Positions 47,635 to 57,166 of a DNA stretch of 64,000 nucleotides are shown piece after piece. The DNA is taken from positions 1,364,001-1,428,000 of the forward strand of contig NZ_JAJHIZ010000003.1 in the NCBI RefSeq assembly GCF_021538615.1, given 5' to 3'. The notes under the pieces were generated by a model, which did not search any database, had not been told where the DNA came from, and worked only from the letters and a program-made list of their open reading frames with translations. The DNA is from Niabella agricola (lineage in GTDB: Bacteria > Bacteroidota > Bacteroidia > Chitinophagales > Chitinophagaceae). Every line of letters begins with the position of its first letter. Position 1 is the first letter of the stretch. Both the position numbers and the translations under genes were made by a program.

Positions 47635-49221
47635 ATGAAAAAGATATTTAACGTACTAATGCTGTTTATATGGATCAGCACCTTTAATGCCTGCAACAAA
47701 CTGGACCTGGGTCCGGAAGACTTTTATGCAAGCGGCAATTTCTGGAAAACAACCGCACAGGTCGATGGTGCCATGATAGGCATACACAGCCAGCTCAGGG
47801 GGAACCAGTTTACTTTTTTTACCCTTAGTGAACTGCGTGGCGGCCATTTCAAAGATGGAACCGGCGCCACGGGAACCTCATCCTTAAACTCCGTTCAGGT
47901 TATCCGGCAGGATATCCGGGAGTCGGCCCCCGGTATCAGCAACTGGGGCGGCTTGTACGGTGCCATTTTCCAGGTAAATTTGTTTATTTACCAGGTAGAA
48001 AGCGCAACATACTTATCAGATACCGATAAAAAATATTACCTCGGTCAGGCATATGGCATCCGGGCTTTCTACTATTTCCACCTGTTCCGTACTTATGGAA
48101 GAGTGCCCCTGGCAACAGAACCCAAAGTCATGATCAATGCGCCTGCTTCTGCTGCCGACGCTTACCTGGCCCGTTCAGCTACAGAGAAAGAAACCCTGGA
48201 TTTTATCAAGTCGGATATTGACAAATCGGTTACCAACTTCAATGGCGATTACACCATCAGGTTTCAAAAAGCACAATGGTCGCTGGCCGCTACACAGATG
48301 CTAAAAGCTGAAGTCTACCTGTGGTCAGCCAAGGTTAAAACAGATGGAGCCAACCCGGCCAACACAACAGCTGATTTAACCACAGCACGGGCCGCGGTTG
48401 AAGACGCCCTGACCAGGTGCTCAAAACAAAATAATTTTGCAGATGTATTCAAATACAGCAATAAGGGCAATAATGAGATTATCTTTGCCCTGCGGTATCA
48501 GGTAGGTGAAGCCACCAACTCCTTTGGCCAGTTTATATATGCCCAAACTGATCCCATGGCCAGTTTTGTAACTGCAGGCGGTCAGCCGCTTACATCGGAT
48601 CAGGCTGGTGCATCCGCCTCGGATCCGCTAAAAATAGCCGGTGGCGGCGCGATCATCCGGTATGAATACAGGTATGATCTTTTTGCAAAATACGATACTG
48701 CTTCCGACATGCGTGCAAGAAGTACTTTTTTTGATTTTTATAAAAACCCGGTCGCAAATAATAAGTTTGTCAACCTGCGCAAGTTCCTGGGCACAATGGA
48801 TGGCACAAACCGCTCCTTTGCCGATGACTATCCCATCTACCGCTGGGCGGATGCGATGCTCATCCTTGCTGAAATTAAAAACAAACAGGGACAGGACCCG
48901 TCTGTCGAAATCAATGCCGTACGCCAGCGGGGCTACGGAATAAATGCAGCGCCCGTGTATACCAATGGCAGTTTTGAACAAAATGAGCTGGCCATTTTTG
49001 ACGAACGTGGAAAAGAATTAACCGCGGAAGGCTCAAGGTGGTATGATCTGCGCCGGATGCAAAGCGCCAACGGCGACCCGCTGGCCTTCCGAAAGGATTT
49101 GCCGCTGACCGGAGTACTGGACAAAGCCACAGAGGCCTATAAGCTGCTCTGGCCTATTGACCGGTCTACAATGGCACAAGATCCGACCATTGAACAAAAC
49201 CCGGGGTATCCGGGTACATAA
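47635..49221 (+). CDS. SusD/RagB family lipoprotein of the sialic acid locus
   Basis: 528 residues. Lipobox FNAC (Cys20), SusD blocks YYLGQAYGIRAFYYFHLFRT and YPIYRWADAMLILAEIKNKQ, ending DERGKELTAEGSRWYDLRRM. It forms the surface lid on the preceding SusC, 19 bp upstream. Confidence 0.95.
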   Translation: MKKIFNVLMLFIWISTFNACNKLDLGPEDFYASGNFWKTTAQVDGAMIGIHSQLRGNQFTFFTLSELRGGHFKDGTGATGTSSLNSVQVIRQDIRESAPGISNWGGLYGAIFQVNLFIYQVESATYLSDTDKKYYLGQAYGIRAFYYFHLFRTYGRVPLATEPKVMINAPASAADAYLARSATEKETLDFIKSDIDKSVTNFNGDYTIRFQKAQWSLAATQMLKAEVYLWSAKVKTDGANPANTTADLTTARAAVEDALTRCSKQNNFADVFKYSNKGNNEIIFALRYQVGEATNSFGQFIYAQTDPMASFVTAGGQPLTSDQAGASASDPLKIAGGGAIIRYEYRYDLFAKYDTASDMRARSTFFDFYKNPVANNKFVNLRKFLGTMDGTNRSFADDYPIYRWADAMLILAEIKNKQGQDPSVEINAVRQRGYGINAAPVYTNGSFEQNELAIFDERGKELTAEGSRWYDLRRMQSANGDPLAFRKDLPLTGVLDKATEAYKLLWPIDRSTMAQDPTIEQNPGYPGT

Positions 49222-49279
49222 GCGAGCCGGGCCATCCCCGGATCGTTCTTTACCTTGTTTCACCAAAGATCCATTACAC

Positions 49280-50209
49280 ATGAATTTTAAACGCTTAGAA
49301 GGCTTAATCGCGGCTCCATTTACGCCCATGAAAAAAGACGGAAGTCTTAATCTGAAAATAATACCGGAATATTACCGCTTCTTAAAACATAACCATATCA
49401 TCGGCGCCTTTATCAATGGTTCCACCGGTGAGGGCGCTTCCCAGACGAGGGAGGAGAAAAAAATGGTGGCCGAAGCCTGGGCCGAAGCTACCCGTGACGA
49501 TGCAACCTTTAAAGTCATCAATCTGGTAGGCGGCACATCAATGCAGGATTGTATTGAAATGGCAGCACATACTGCCCGTTCGGGATTATATGCTGTTTCT
49601 TTTACCGCTCCCTATTATTTTAAACCCCATTCGCCACAGGCGCTTGCCGAGTGTTGCCGGATCGTTGCCGCGGCGGCTCCTCAAACGGCCTTCTATTATT
49701 ATCATATTCCGGTGTTAACCGGCTGCAATATCAGCATGTACGACTTGCTAAAAGCGGTAGACGGGTCCATTCCAAATTTTGCCGGTATCAAGTATACACA
49801 TGAGGACTTTATGGACTTTCTTTCCTGCATGTACCTGGATCATGGCAGGTACGATATGCTTTGGGGGCGTGATGAAAATATGCTGTCTGCACTGGCATTG
49901 GGAAGCTTTGGCGCGGTAGGCAGTACTTATAACTACGCAGCGCCGTTGTATCATCAACTTATCGATGCGTTTAAAACCGGCGCATTGGAAAAAGCAAGAG
50001 ACCTGCAGTATCTTTCCATCGAGATGATCCGGTTGTTGGGCAAATACGGAGGCATTGCTACCGGAAAAGCCTTTATGAAACTGGCAGGCGTTGATTGCGG
50101 CCGGTTCCGGCTACCAGTGTCTAATATGAACGACGCGGCTTTCGAAAGCTTTAAACAGGAAGCTGCAGCCATTGGTTTTGAAAATTTCCGCTCCCGGCAC
50201 CCGGCTTAA
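49280..50209 (+). CDS. nanA: N-acetylneuraminate lyase
   Basis: 309 residues from the ATG at 49280 (an upstream in-frame start would add 41 unlikely residues). DHDPS/NAL-family aldolase. GSTGEG (47-52) binds the carboxylate, Tyr141 in YYYHIPVLTG is the catalytic tyrosine, and Lys171 in GIKYTH is the Schiff-base lysine. It splits Neu5Ac into ManNAc and pyruvate in the cytosol. The FYYYHIPVLTG string and the neighbouring sialidase, mutarotase and epimerase favour sialic acid lyase over dihydrodipicolinate synthase. Confidence 0.92.
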   Translation: MNFKRLEGLIAAPFTPMKKDGSLNLKIIPEYYRFLKHNHIIGAFINGSTGEGASQTREEKKMVAEAWAEATRDDATFKVINLVGGTSMQDCIEMAAHTARSGLYAVSFTAPYYFKPHSPQALAECCRIVAAAAPQTAFYYYHIPVLTGCNISMYDLLKAVDGSIPNFAGIKYTHEDFMDFLSCMYLDHGRYDMLWGRDENMLSALALGSFGAVGSTYNYAAPLYHQLIDAFKTGALEKARDLQYLSIEMIRLLGKYGGIATGKAFMKLAGVDCGRFRLPVSNMNDAAFESFKQEAAAIGFENFRSRHPA

Positions 50210-50224
50210 AATGATTCGCGTAAT

Positions 50225-51367
50225 ATGTTCAAAAACATTTCACATCTATATCATTTACTATTTCTAATGATGATGCAATTGATAGCCTGTCATCCCCGGC
50301 ATGAAAGTAAACCCGCATTTCAATGGAAGCAGTTTGGTGTACTGCCTTCTTCAGGAGGCCTGGCTTCCCTTGGCTATGCCGGTCCGGTTACGGGCATTCA
50401 GGGCAATATGCTATTCATTGGGGGTGGCGCCAATTTTCCAAATGGAATGCCCTGGGAAGGCGGTAAAAAACAGTATTATAGCGAAGCTTATGTCACAAGT
50501 ATTAACGGGACATCTCCTTTTTTCAGCGCGTATAGCCTTCCGTATAAGGTCGCCTACAGCGCAAACTGCAGCACGTCCGAAGGCATCATATGTGCGGGTG
50601 GTGAAGCCGATAATGGACCGTCAAATCTGGTGCTGCATATCCGGCTGGAGAAAGGCGTGCCGGTGTTTAGTTTCCTTCCCTCACTGCCCCTGGCGCTTAC
50701 CAATGCTGCCGCTACGGCAATCGGAAACAATATTTACGTCGCTGGTGGAGAGACCAGAACCGCGGTGTCTTCCCGTTTTTTCAAACTGGATTTAAAAGAC
50801 ACGCTCAAAGGCTGGCAGTCACTACCCGATATTCCGAAACCGGTATCGCATGCGGTATTGGTATCCATCGGAAAAGAGGGAAAAATATTCCTGGCAGGTG
50901 GCCGGAAAAAAACACAAACCGGTATCAGCGAACTGTACAACCATCTTTTTGAATATGATATTGCCACCAATCACTGGACGGCAAAACAAAACCTGCCCTA
51001 TGCATTGAGCGCCGGAACCGGCACTATAATTGAAAACAGGTATATCGCCCTTTTTGGAGGAGACCGGGGAACAACATTTCATAAAGCCGAGCTATTGATC
51101 AGTGCAATTAACAAAGAACACGACACTGTTAGAAAGCAAGCCCTGATCCGGCAAAAAAATCAGGTGCAAATAACCCACCCCGGCTTTAGCAACGAATTAT
51201 TGCTTTACGACATTAATAACGACTTGTGGGCAACAAGCGGGAGGATTCCCTTCAATGTTCCGGTAACAACAACGGCGGTAAAAGACGGCAGCAGGATATG
51301 GATTCCATCCGGGGAAATAAAAGCGGGTGTACGCAGCCCGGCCATACTTGAAGCAACGATCCGGTAA
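50225..51367 (+). CDS. nanM: N-acetylneuraminate mutarotase/epimerase, kelch type (cyclically permuted)
   Basis: 380 residues. An N-terminal hydrophobic segment ends in MQLIAC, so it is a probable lipoprotein. A six-bladed kelch propeller follows, with GGGANFPNGMPWEGGKK and IYVAGGE, IFLAGGR, IALFGGD blade motifs. The blade order matches the permuted mutarotase family. E. coli NanM speeds alpha-to-beta Neu5Ac conversion in the periplasm, matching the form the sialidase releases to the form the importer takes. 15 bp after the lyase. Confidence 0.88.
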   Translation: MFKNISHLYHLLFLMMMQLIACHPRHESKPAFQWKQFGVLPSSGGLASLGYAGPVTGIQGNMLFIGGGANFPNGMPWEGGKKQYYSEAYVTSINGTSPFFSAYSLPYKVAYSANCSTSEGIICAGGEADNGPSNLVLHIRLEKGVPVFSFLPSLPLALTNAAATAIGNNIYVAGGETRTAVSSRFFKLDLKDTLKGWQSLPDIPKPVSHAVLVSIGKEGKIFLAGGRKKTQTGISELYNHLFEYDIATNHWTAKQNLPYALSAGTGTIIENRYIALFGGDRGTTFHKAELLISAINKEHDTVRKQALIRQKNQVQITHPGFSNELLLYDINNDLWATSGRIPFNVPVTTTAVKDGSRIWIPSGEIKAGVRSPAILEATIR

Positions 51368-51370
51368 AAT

Positions 51371-52612
51371 ATGACAACAGATACAACAATTAACAAAAAA
51401 CAATCCGCCACCTACGCCTGGGTGGTGGTGGCACTATTATGGGTTGTAGCACTGCTCAACTATATGGACCGGCAAATGCTCAGTACCATGCGGGAATCGA
51501 TGCAGGGCGACATACAGGAGCTTGAATCCGCCAAAAGCTTTGGCTTTCTGATGGCGATCTTTCTGTACATCTATGGCTTTGCCAGCCCGGTGGCAGGCGT
51601 CATTGCTGATCGCATCAGCCGTAAATGGCTGATTGTTGGCAGCCTGCTGGTATGGTCTGCCGTTACTTATGGTATGGGCGTTGCCACCAGTTTTAACCAG
51701 CTGCTTTGGCTACGGGCCTTTATGGGCCTTAGCGAAGCATTGTACCTGCCTGCCGGCCTGGCAATGATCGCAGATTACCATACCGGCAAAACGCGGTCGC
51801 TGGCCATCGGCGTTCATATGACCGGACTATATGCCGGCCAGGCGCTGGGAGGATTCGGCGCAACGGTTGCCGCGGCATATTCCTGGCACACCGCCTTTCA
51901 CTGGTTTGGCATGATCGGCATTGCCTATGCCTTTGTACTGATGGTGTTTTTAAAAGATATAAAAACGGCACGGAGCAATACCCGGCCGGAAACGCTGCCA
52001 TTAACCAAAGGCCTTGCAGCGCTTTTCTCCAATTTAGCCTTTTGGGTAATCCTGTTTTACTTTGCAGCGCCCAGCCTTCCCGGGTGGGCCACTAAAAACT
52101 GGTTACCCACCTTATTTGCAGAAGCGCTTCAAATCCCCATGGCACAGGCAGGCCCGATGTCGACCATCACCATTGCGGTTGCTTCATTTACCGGTGTCAT
52201 TTTAGGAGGCATGCTTTCAGACCAGTGGGTGCAACACCATCTTAAAGGACGTGTTTTTACCAGTGCAATCGGACTGGGTCTTACCGTACCGGCCCTGTTG
52301 CTTTTAGGCATCGGCCATAGCCTGCCAACGGTCATCGGAGCCGCCGTTTGCTTTGGGCTTGGTTTTGGAATATTTGATGCCAACAATATGCCGATCCTGT
52401 GCCAGTTCGTACCCTCAAAACTCCGGGCTACGGCCTATGGGTTTATGAACATGACCGGCGTGTTTGCGGGAGCAGCCGTAACCCAGTTATTAGGCCGGTT
52501 TACTGATAAAGGGGCGCTCGGATCCGGGTTCGCCGCACTTGGCGGCATCGTCCTTGTTGCCATATTCCTGCAGTTATGCATCTTAAAACCCCGGGTACAA
52601 AACGCAGTATAA
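51371..52612 (+). CDS. nanT: MFS transporter, probable sialic acid importer
   Basis: 413 residues, 12 predicted helices. The first loop has GVIADRISRKWLIVG, a variant of the MFS motif A, and NYMDRQMLST near the first helix is typical of the anion/sugar-acid symporter branch. Bacteroides nan loci use an MFS importer in the same role. It starts 3 bp after the mutarotase stop. The substrate is inferred from context; a hexosamine carrier is the main alternative. Confidence 0.82.
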   Translation: MTTDTTINKKQSATYAWVVVALLWVVALLNYMDRQMLSTMRESMQGDIQELESAKSFGFLMAIFLYIYGFASPVAGVIADRISRKWLIVGSLLVWSAVTYGMGVATSFNQLLWLRAFMGLSEALYLPAGLAMIADYHTGKTRSLAIGVHMTGLYAGQALGGFGATVAAAYSWHTAFHWFGMIGIAYAFVLMVFLKDIKTARSNTRPETLPLTKGLAALFSNLAFWVILFYFAAPSLPGWATKNWLPTLFAEALQIPMAQAGPMSTITIAVASFTGVILGGMLSDQWVQHHLKGRVFTSAIGLGLTVPALLLLGIGHSLPTVIGAAVCFGLGFGIFDANNMPILCQFVPSKLRATAYGFMNMTGVFAGAAVTQLLGRFTDKGALGSGFAALGGIVLVAIFLQLCILKPRVQNAV

Positions 52613-52624
52613 AAAAAGTATCAT

Positions 52625-53842
52625 ATGAAATCAACGTTACAATACAGGACATTAACATGGACCGGCCTCGTAAGGCTTTTTCGAAGATCAGCTACTTTCT
52701 TCCTCGGCACACTGCTGCTTACTGCATCCCTGCAGGCAAATGCACAAAAAGATGTGCCGGTTTTTATTGCCGGCCGGGAGGGGCATAAAAACTACCGTAT
52801 CCCGGCTATCATCCGGCTGCCTTCGGGCAAGCTGCTGGCTTTTGCAGAAGGCCGGGTACATAACGCAGGGGACTTCGGTGATATTAACATTGTATTAAAA
52901 ACAAGCGATGACAACGGAAACAGCTGGAGCCCGTTAAAAGTAGTGGTGGATGAAGGTTTGCTGCAAGCCGGGAATCCCGCGCCGGTCGTGGACTTGACAG
53001 ACCCGATGTATCCGGCAGGACGTATTTTTCTGTTCTATAATACCGGCAATAACCACGAGGGCGAAGTGCGTAAAGGCAATGGATTAAGGGAAGTTTGGTA
53101 CAAAACTTCAGCCGACGGAGGGCTTACCTGGAGCTCCGCTGTAAATATCACTTTGCAAACACATCGGCCCAGACAGCCAGAAATCAACCCTCAATACAAC
53201 TTCCCCGAAGACTGGAGAAGCTATGCCAACACGCCGGGCCATGCAATGCAGTTCATATATGGTGCATACAGAGGACGCATTTATGTCGCAGCCAATCATT
53301 CTGCCGGCAGTCCCCTGCCCCGCTTTAAGGATTACCGTGCCCACGGGTTCTACACCGATGATCATGGAAAAACCTTTCATATCAGTAACAATGTAAATCT
53401 TGAAGGAGGAAATGAGAATATGGCGGCGGAAATCAGCAAAGGAAGGCTGATGCTGAATCTCCGGAATCAGCAGGGCCACGTCAAAGCGCGCTTCACCGCA
53501 ATCAGCGGCAATGGCGGTGTAAGCTGGCAGCAAGAGCAATTCGACCGGAACCTGCCGGACCCCGTATGCCAGGGTTCGCTCCTCACAATCGGCAAAAACC
53601 GGGGCAAAAGCATCCTCGCTTTTTGTAACAATGCAGATACCCTGCAGCGCAATCATCTCACATTACGCATCAGCAAAAACGATGGAAAAAGTTGGACAAA
53701 AAAAATACCGGTCTGCTCCCAGGAAAAAAAAGGCGATGTGACCGGCTATTCAGACATTGTAAAAATAAGCGCCAAAAAAATTGGCGTACTCTATGAACGA
53801 AATCAGTATACTGAAATCCTATTCACTGTTGTTCAATGGTAA
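52625..53842 (+). CDS. nanH: Exo-alpha-sialidase (GH33)
   Basis: 405 residues. A signal peptide is cut near QANAQ (about 40). NYRIPAIIRLPSGKLLAFAE is the (F/Y)RIP block carrying the carboxylate-binding arginine and the start of the propeller. Asp-box repeats follow: SDDNGNSWSP, SADGGLTWSS, SGNGGVSWQQ and SKNDGKSWTK, with a degenerate TDDHGKTFHI. A late YSDIVKIS / IGVLYE segment holds the catalytic Tyr/Glu region. It releases terminal sialic acid outside the cytoplasm. Its stop overlaps the next start by 7 bp (ATGGTAA). Confidence 0.95.
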   Translation: MKSTLQYRTLTWTGLVRLFRRSATFFLGTLLLTASLQANAQKDVPVFIAGREGHKNYRIPAIIRLPSGKLLAFAEGRVHNAGDFGDINIVLKTSDDNGNSWSPLKVVVDEGLLQAGNPAPVVDLTDPMYPAGRIFLFYNTGNNHEGEVRKGNGLREVWYKTSADGGLTWSSAVNITLQTHRPRQPEINPQYNFPEDWRSYANTPGHAMQFIYGAYRGRIYVAANHSAGSPLPRFKDYRAHGFYTDDHGKTFHISNNVNLEGGNENMAAEISKGRLMLNLRNQQGHVKARFTAISGNGGVSWQQEQFDRNLPDPVCQGSLLTIGKNRGKSILAFCNNADTLQRNHLTLRISKNDGKSWTKKIPVCSQEKKGDVTGYSDIVKISAKKIGVLYERNQYTEILFTVVQW

Positions 53843-55959
53843 TCCCAGTTAAAATAAAACCAGGTCATCCCTTCATCGCGAACAGGTTGCTGTTAACGCT
53901 GCTTTTGCTGACGCTCTTCCGTACATCGGATGCAAAAGAGCGGCCGGTCAGAGTCGCCTGTATCGGCAACTCCGTTACTTTTGGATGGGGGTTAAACGCT
54001 CCGGAAACTACCGCCTATCCTTCACAGTTGCAGCAATTGCTGGGCGCCACATATATCGTAAAAAACTTCGGACACAGCGGCGCCACCGTATTAAGCAAGG
54101 GACATAACCCCTATTTCAGAACCAGGGCTTTCTCCAACATGATGGATTTCGGGCCAGATATAGCGGTGATCCATTTGGGACTTAACGATACGGATCCCAG
54201 GGACTTTCCCGGCTACCGCGATGAATTCACCCCCGACTACAACCGGCTGATCGATACCATCAAAAAAAAGAACCCGGGTGTAAAGATCTATATCTGCAGC
54301 TTAACGCCCATATTTACCGGACACAGCCGTTTTTTATCCAGCACCTTTACCTGGTATTGGGAGCTGCAGGAACAGATACAAAATATTGCCATCAGCAACA
54401 ACCTGCGCATCATTGACCTGCACAAAGTCCTGCATAACCGGCCCGATCTTTTTACCGATGCCGCAACCCTGCACCCTAATGAATCCGGTGCCGCCATGAT
54501 TGCCAAAACGGTCTATCAACACCTGACCGGAAACTTTGGAGGACTGCAACTTCCACCGCTCTTTACTCAAAACATGATACTCCAGCGCGATGAACCAATC
54601 AGGATCTGGGGCCTGGCCAACGCCGGCACCCCGGTATCAATAAAATTCATGCATATGAGGCGTTGTGTTGCCGCCGGCTATGATGGTAAATGGCAGGTTT
54701 TTTTTCCCGCTTCAAAAGGGATGCACACGCCTCAGGAAATGGAGATTCATAATGAACAAAAAACGATCCGGTTACAAAACATCCTCATTGGAGATGTATG
54801 GCTCTGCGCCGGGCAATCCAATATGTACTTCCCGCTATCGCAAAGCACTGGTGGCGATCGCATTTCAGCTCAAGCAAACCCGGCACGTCCCTTACGGCTA
54901 TTTAACTATACCACTCTTGCAGAAACCGACAACCGCGTATGGACACCTGAAGAACTGAAGCGGGCAAACAACCTGGATTTCTTTTCGGGAAGCTGGGCCA
55001 CGAACACGAAAGCAGCGGCATCCGGATTTTCGGCCATAGGCTACACATTTGGTACTGAAATCATGAGTAAAGAACAGGTGCCTGTGGGGCTTATTGAAGT
55101 GGCCGTTGGAGGCTCCCCGCTGATTTCCTGGGTAAGCCGGCATGCGCTCGAATCAAACCCGTTGTTTGCTCCGGCCTTTAAAAACTGGAGGCAATCGGAT
55201 TACCTGATGCAATGGTGCAGAGCGCGCGTGGACGTTAATTTAAAGAATGCGACCTCCGTATTTCAACGGCATCCCTATGAGCCGGCATACAATTTTGAGG
55301 CGGCAATTGCAAAACTGCTGCCCTTTCCTATTAAAGGCATCATCTGGTACCAGGGAGAAAGCGATGCTGAAAATGCCGAGCTGTACCAAAAACTATTCCC
55401 GGTTTTTGTAACCGACTGGCGTAAAAAATGGAACAAACATCTCCCCTTCTATTATGTACAGCTTTCCGGTATTAACCGCCCCTCCTGGAATCATTTCAGG
55501 GATACACAAAGAAAATTATTAGCAGATCTCGGCAACTCCGGAATGGTTGTAACCAGTGACCTGGGAGATCCGGAAGACGTACATTACAGGAATAAAATTC
55601 CGGTGGGACTGCGACTGGCAAGGCTTGCTTTAAATAAAACCTATCACAAAAACGTTACCGCATCAGGACCAATGGTTCGCCTTATCAAAACGAACGGAAC
55701 CGAAGTTCAGGTATGTTTTGACTACGCAGCAGGGCTAAAAACAGCCGATGGCAAACCGTTAAGAGGTTTCCAGTTGGTAACGGCGAAAGGATTGTTCATA
55801 CCAGTAACAGCATTGATAAAAAACAATGCCGTTACAATCCGGCTCCCAAAAGCAACTCCTGTCAAAAAAATTGCCTATGGATGGGAACCCTACACAAACG
55901 CAAATCTGGTAAACAAGGATGGGTTGCCTGCAAGCACGTTTATTAAACCATTAAAATAA
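53836..55959 (+). CDS. nanS: Two-domain sialate O-acetylesterase (SGNH + SASA)
   Basis: 707 residues. After a signal segment (about 14-32) comes an SGNH/GDSL domain (35-235) with nucleophile Ser46 in GNSVTFGWGLN, HLGLNDTD, and a DxxxxH-like pair in DAATLHPNE (about 208-213). A second sialate O-acetylesterase domain (about 240-690) has Ser328 in CAGQSNMYFPL and GIIWYQGESDAENAELY. Both look catalytically complete. O-acetyl groups block many sialidases, so this enzyme would clear the substrate for the upstream gene. Its ATG overlaps the sialidase stop, suggesting coupled translation. Confidence 0.9.
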   Translation: MVIPVKIKPGHPFIANRLLLTLLLLTLFRTSDAKERPVRVACIGNSVTFGWGLNAPETTAYPSQLQQLLGATYIVKNFGHSGATVLSKGHNPYFRTRAFSNMMDFGPDIAVIHLGLNDTDPRDFPGYRDEFTPDYNRLIDTIKKKNPGVKIYICSLTPIFTGHSRFLSSTFTWYWELQEQIQNIAISNNLRIIDLHKVLHNRPDLFTDAATLHPNESGAAMIAKTVYQHLTGNFGGLQLPPLFTQNMILQRDEPIRIWGLANAGTPVSIKFMHMRRCVAAGYDGKWQVFFPASKGMHTPQEMEIHNEQKTIRLQNILIGDVWLCAGQSNMYFPLSQSTGGDRISAQANPARPLRLFNYTTLAETDNRVWTPEELKRANNLDFFSGSWATNTKAAASGFSAIGYTFGTEIMSKEQVPVGLIEVAVGGSPLISWVSRHALESNPLFAPAFKNWRQSDYLMQWCRARVDVNLKNATSVFQRHPYEPAYNFEAAIAKLLPFPIKGIIWYQGESDAENAELYQKLFPVFVTDWRKKWNKHLPFYYVQLSGINRPSWNHFRDTQRKLLADLGNSGMVVTSDLGDPEDVHYRNKIPVGLRLARLALNKTYHKNVTASGPMVRLIKTNGTEVQVCFDYAAGLKTADGKPLRGFQLVTAKGLFIPVTALIKNNAVTIRLPKATPVKKIAYGWEPYTNANLVNKDGLPASTFIKPLK

Positions 55960-55964
55960 AAATT

Positions 55965-57143
55965 GTGGATACAAAAGAGTTAATACAGCTTAAAGATTTT
56001 TACAGGTCACAACTGCTGGAAGACACCATTCCTTTTTGGTTTCCCAGAAGCATCGACCAGCAGTTCGGTGGCTATTTGTTCATGCGTGATCAGGACGGTT
56101 CTCTAATCGACGATGACAAAGCGGTATGGATCCAGGGGCGCGCCGCATGGTTGCTGGCCACCCTGTACAATACAATGGATTCCAAATCCGAGTGGCTGGC
56201 TGCCGCCAAATCCGGAATTGATTTCCTAAACAATTATTGCTTCGACACGGATGGGCAGATGTTTTTTCATGTTACCCGTTGCGGCAAACCGATCAGAAAA
56301 AGACGGTACTTTTTTTCTGAAACTTTTGCAGTAATTGCTAATGCTGCCTATGCCAAAGCCAGTGGTGATTTGCAGGCGGCCGACCGGGCCAGGGATCTGT
56401 TTACTCAGTGCATCCGGTATGCTGAGGGTGAACGGCAACTGCCTTCCAAATTTACAGAAACCCGGCCGGCAAAAGGCATCGGCGTACCGATGATCATGAT
56501 CAATACCGCACAACAGTTACGGGAAACCATTGGTGACCCCCGCTGCGATGCGTACATCACAAAATGGATCAGGGAAATAGAAACACATTTTGTAAAAGAC
56601 GACATTCGTTGCGTAATGGAACAGGTAGCGGCAGACGGCAGTATCATCGATCATATCGACGGCCGCACCCTCAATCCCGGGCACGCAATTGAAGGCGCCT
56701 GGTTTATTTTGCATGAAGCCCTTTACAGGAACAACGATCCGCACCTTATTGACCTGGGCTGCCGGATGCTGGACTATATGTGGGAGCGCGGCTGGGACAA
56801 GGAACACGGCGGCATTCTTTACTTCCGGGATGTATACAATAAACCGGTGCAGGAGTACTGGCAGGATATGAAATTCTGGTGGCCGCAAAACGAGGCGATC
56901 ATTGCCACCCTGCTGGCCCATCTTGTTAGCGGAGATGAGAAATATGCTATATGGCACCGGCAGATACATGACTATTCCTACCAGCATTTTCATGACAGAG
57001 AACATGGAGAGTGGTTTGGTTACCTGCACCGCGACGGAAGCATCGCCCAAACCGCCAAAGGCAATCTCTTCAAAGGGCCATTTCATTTGCCGCGCCAGGA
57101 ATGGTACTGCACCCGGCTACTGGAAAACTATCTCAATCAATAA
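55965..57143 (+). CDS. nanE: N-acylglucosamine 2-epimerase (AGE family)
   Basis: 392 residues with a GTG start at 55965; no ATG lies near the conserved N-terminus. An (alpha/alpha)6 barrel of the AGE/renin-binding family, with WIQGRAAWLLATLYN, NPGHAIEGAWF, GWDKEHGGILYFRD, MKFWWPQNEAI and GEWFGYLHRDG. It interconverts ManNAc and GlcNAc without phosphorylation, the same shortcut used in Bacteroides fragilis, so a separate GlcNAc kinase is needed. It starts 5 bp after the esterase. Confidence 0.92.
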   Translation: MDTKELIQLKDFYRSQLLEDTIPFWFPRSIDQQFGGYLFMRDQDGSLIDDDKAVWIQGRAAWLLATLYNTMDSKSEWLAAAKSGIDFLNNYCFDTDGQMFFHVTRCGKPIRKRRYFFSETFAVIANAAYAKASGDLQAADRARDLFTQCIRYAEGERQLPSKFTETRPAKGIGVPMIMINTAQQLRETIGDPRCDAYITKWIREIETHFVKDDIRCVMEQVAADGSIIDHIDGRTLNPGHAIEGAWFILHEALYRNNDPHLIDLGCRMLDYMWERGWDKEHGGILYFRDVYNKPVQEYWQDMKFWWPQNEAIIATLLAHLVSGDEKYAIWHRQIHDYSYQHFHDREHGEWFGYLHRDGSIAQTAKGNLFKGPFHLPRQEWYCTRLLENYLNQ

Positions 57144-57166
57144 TTTTCTGCCTCATTGCAAAAAAA

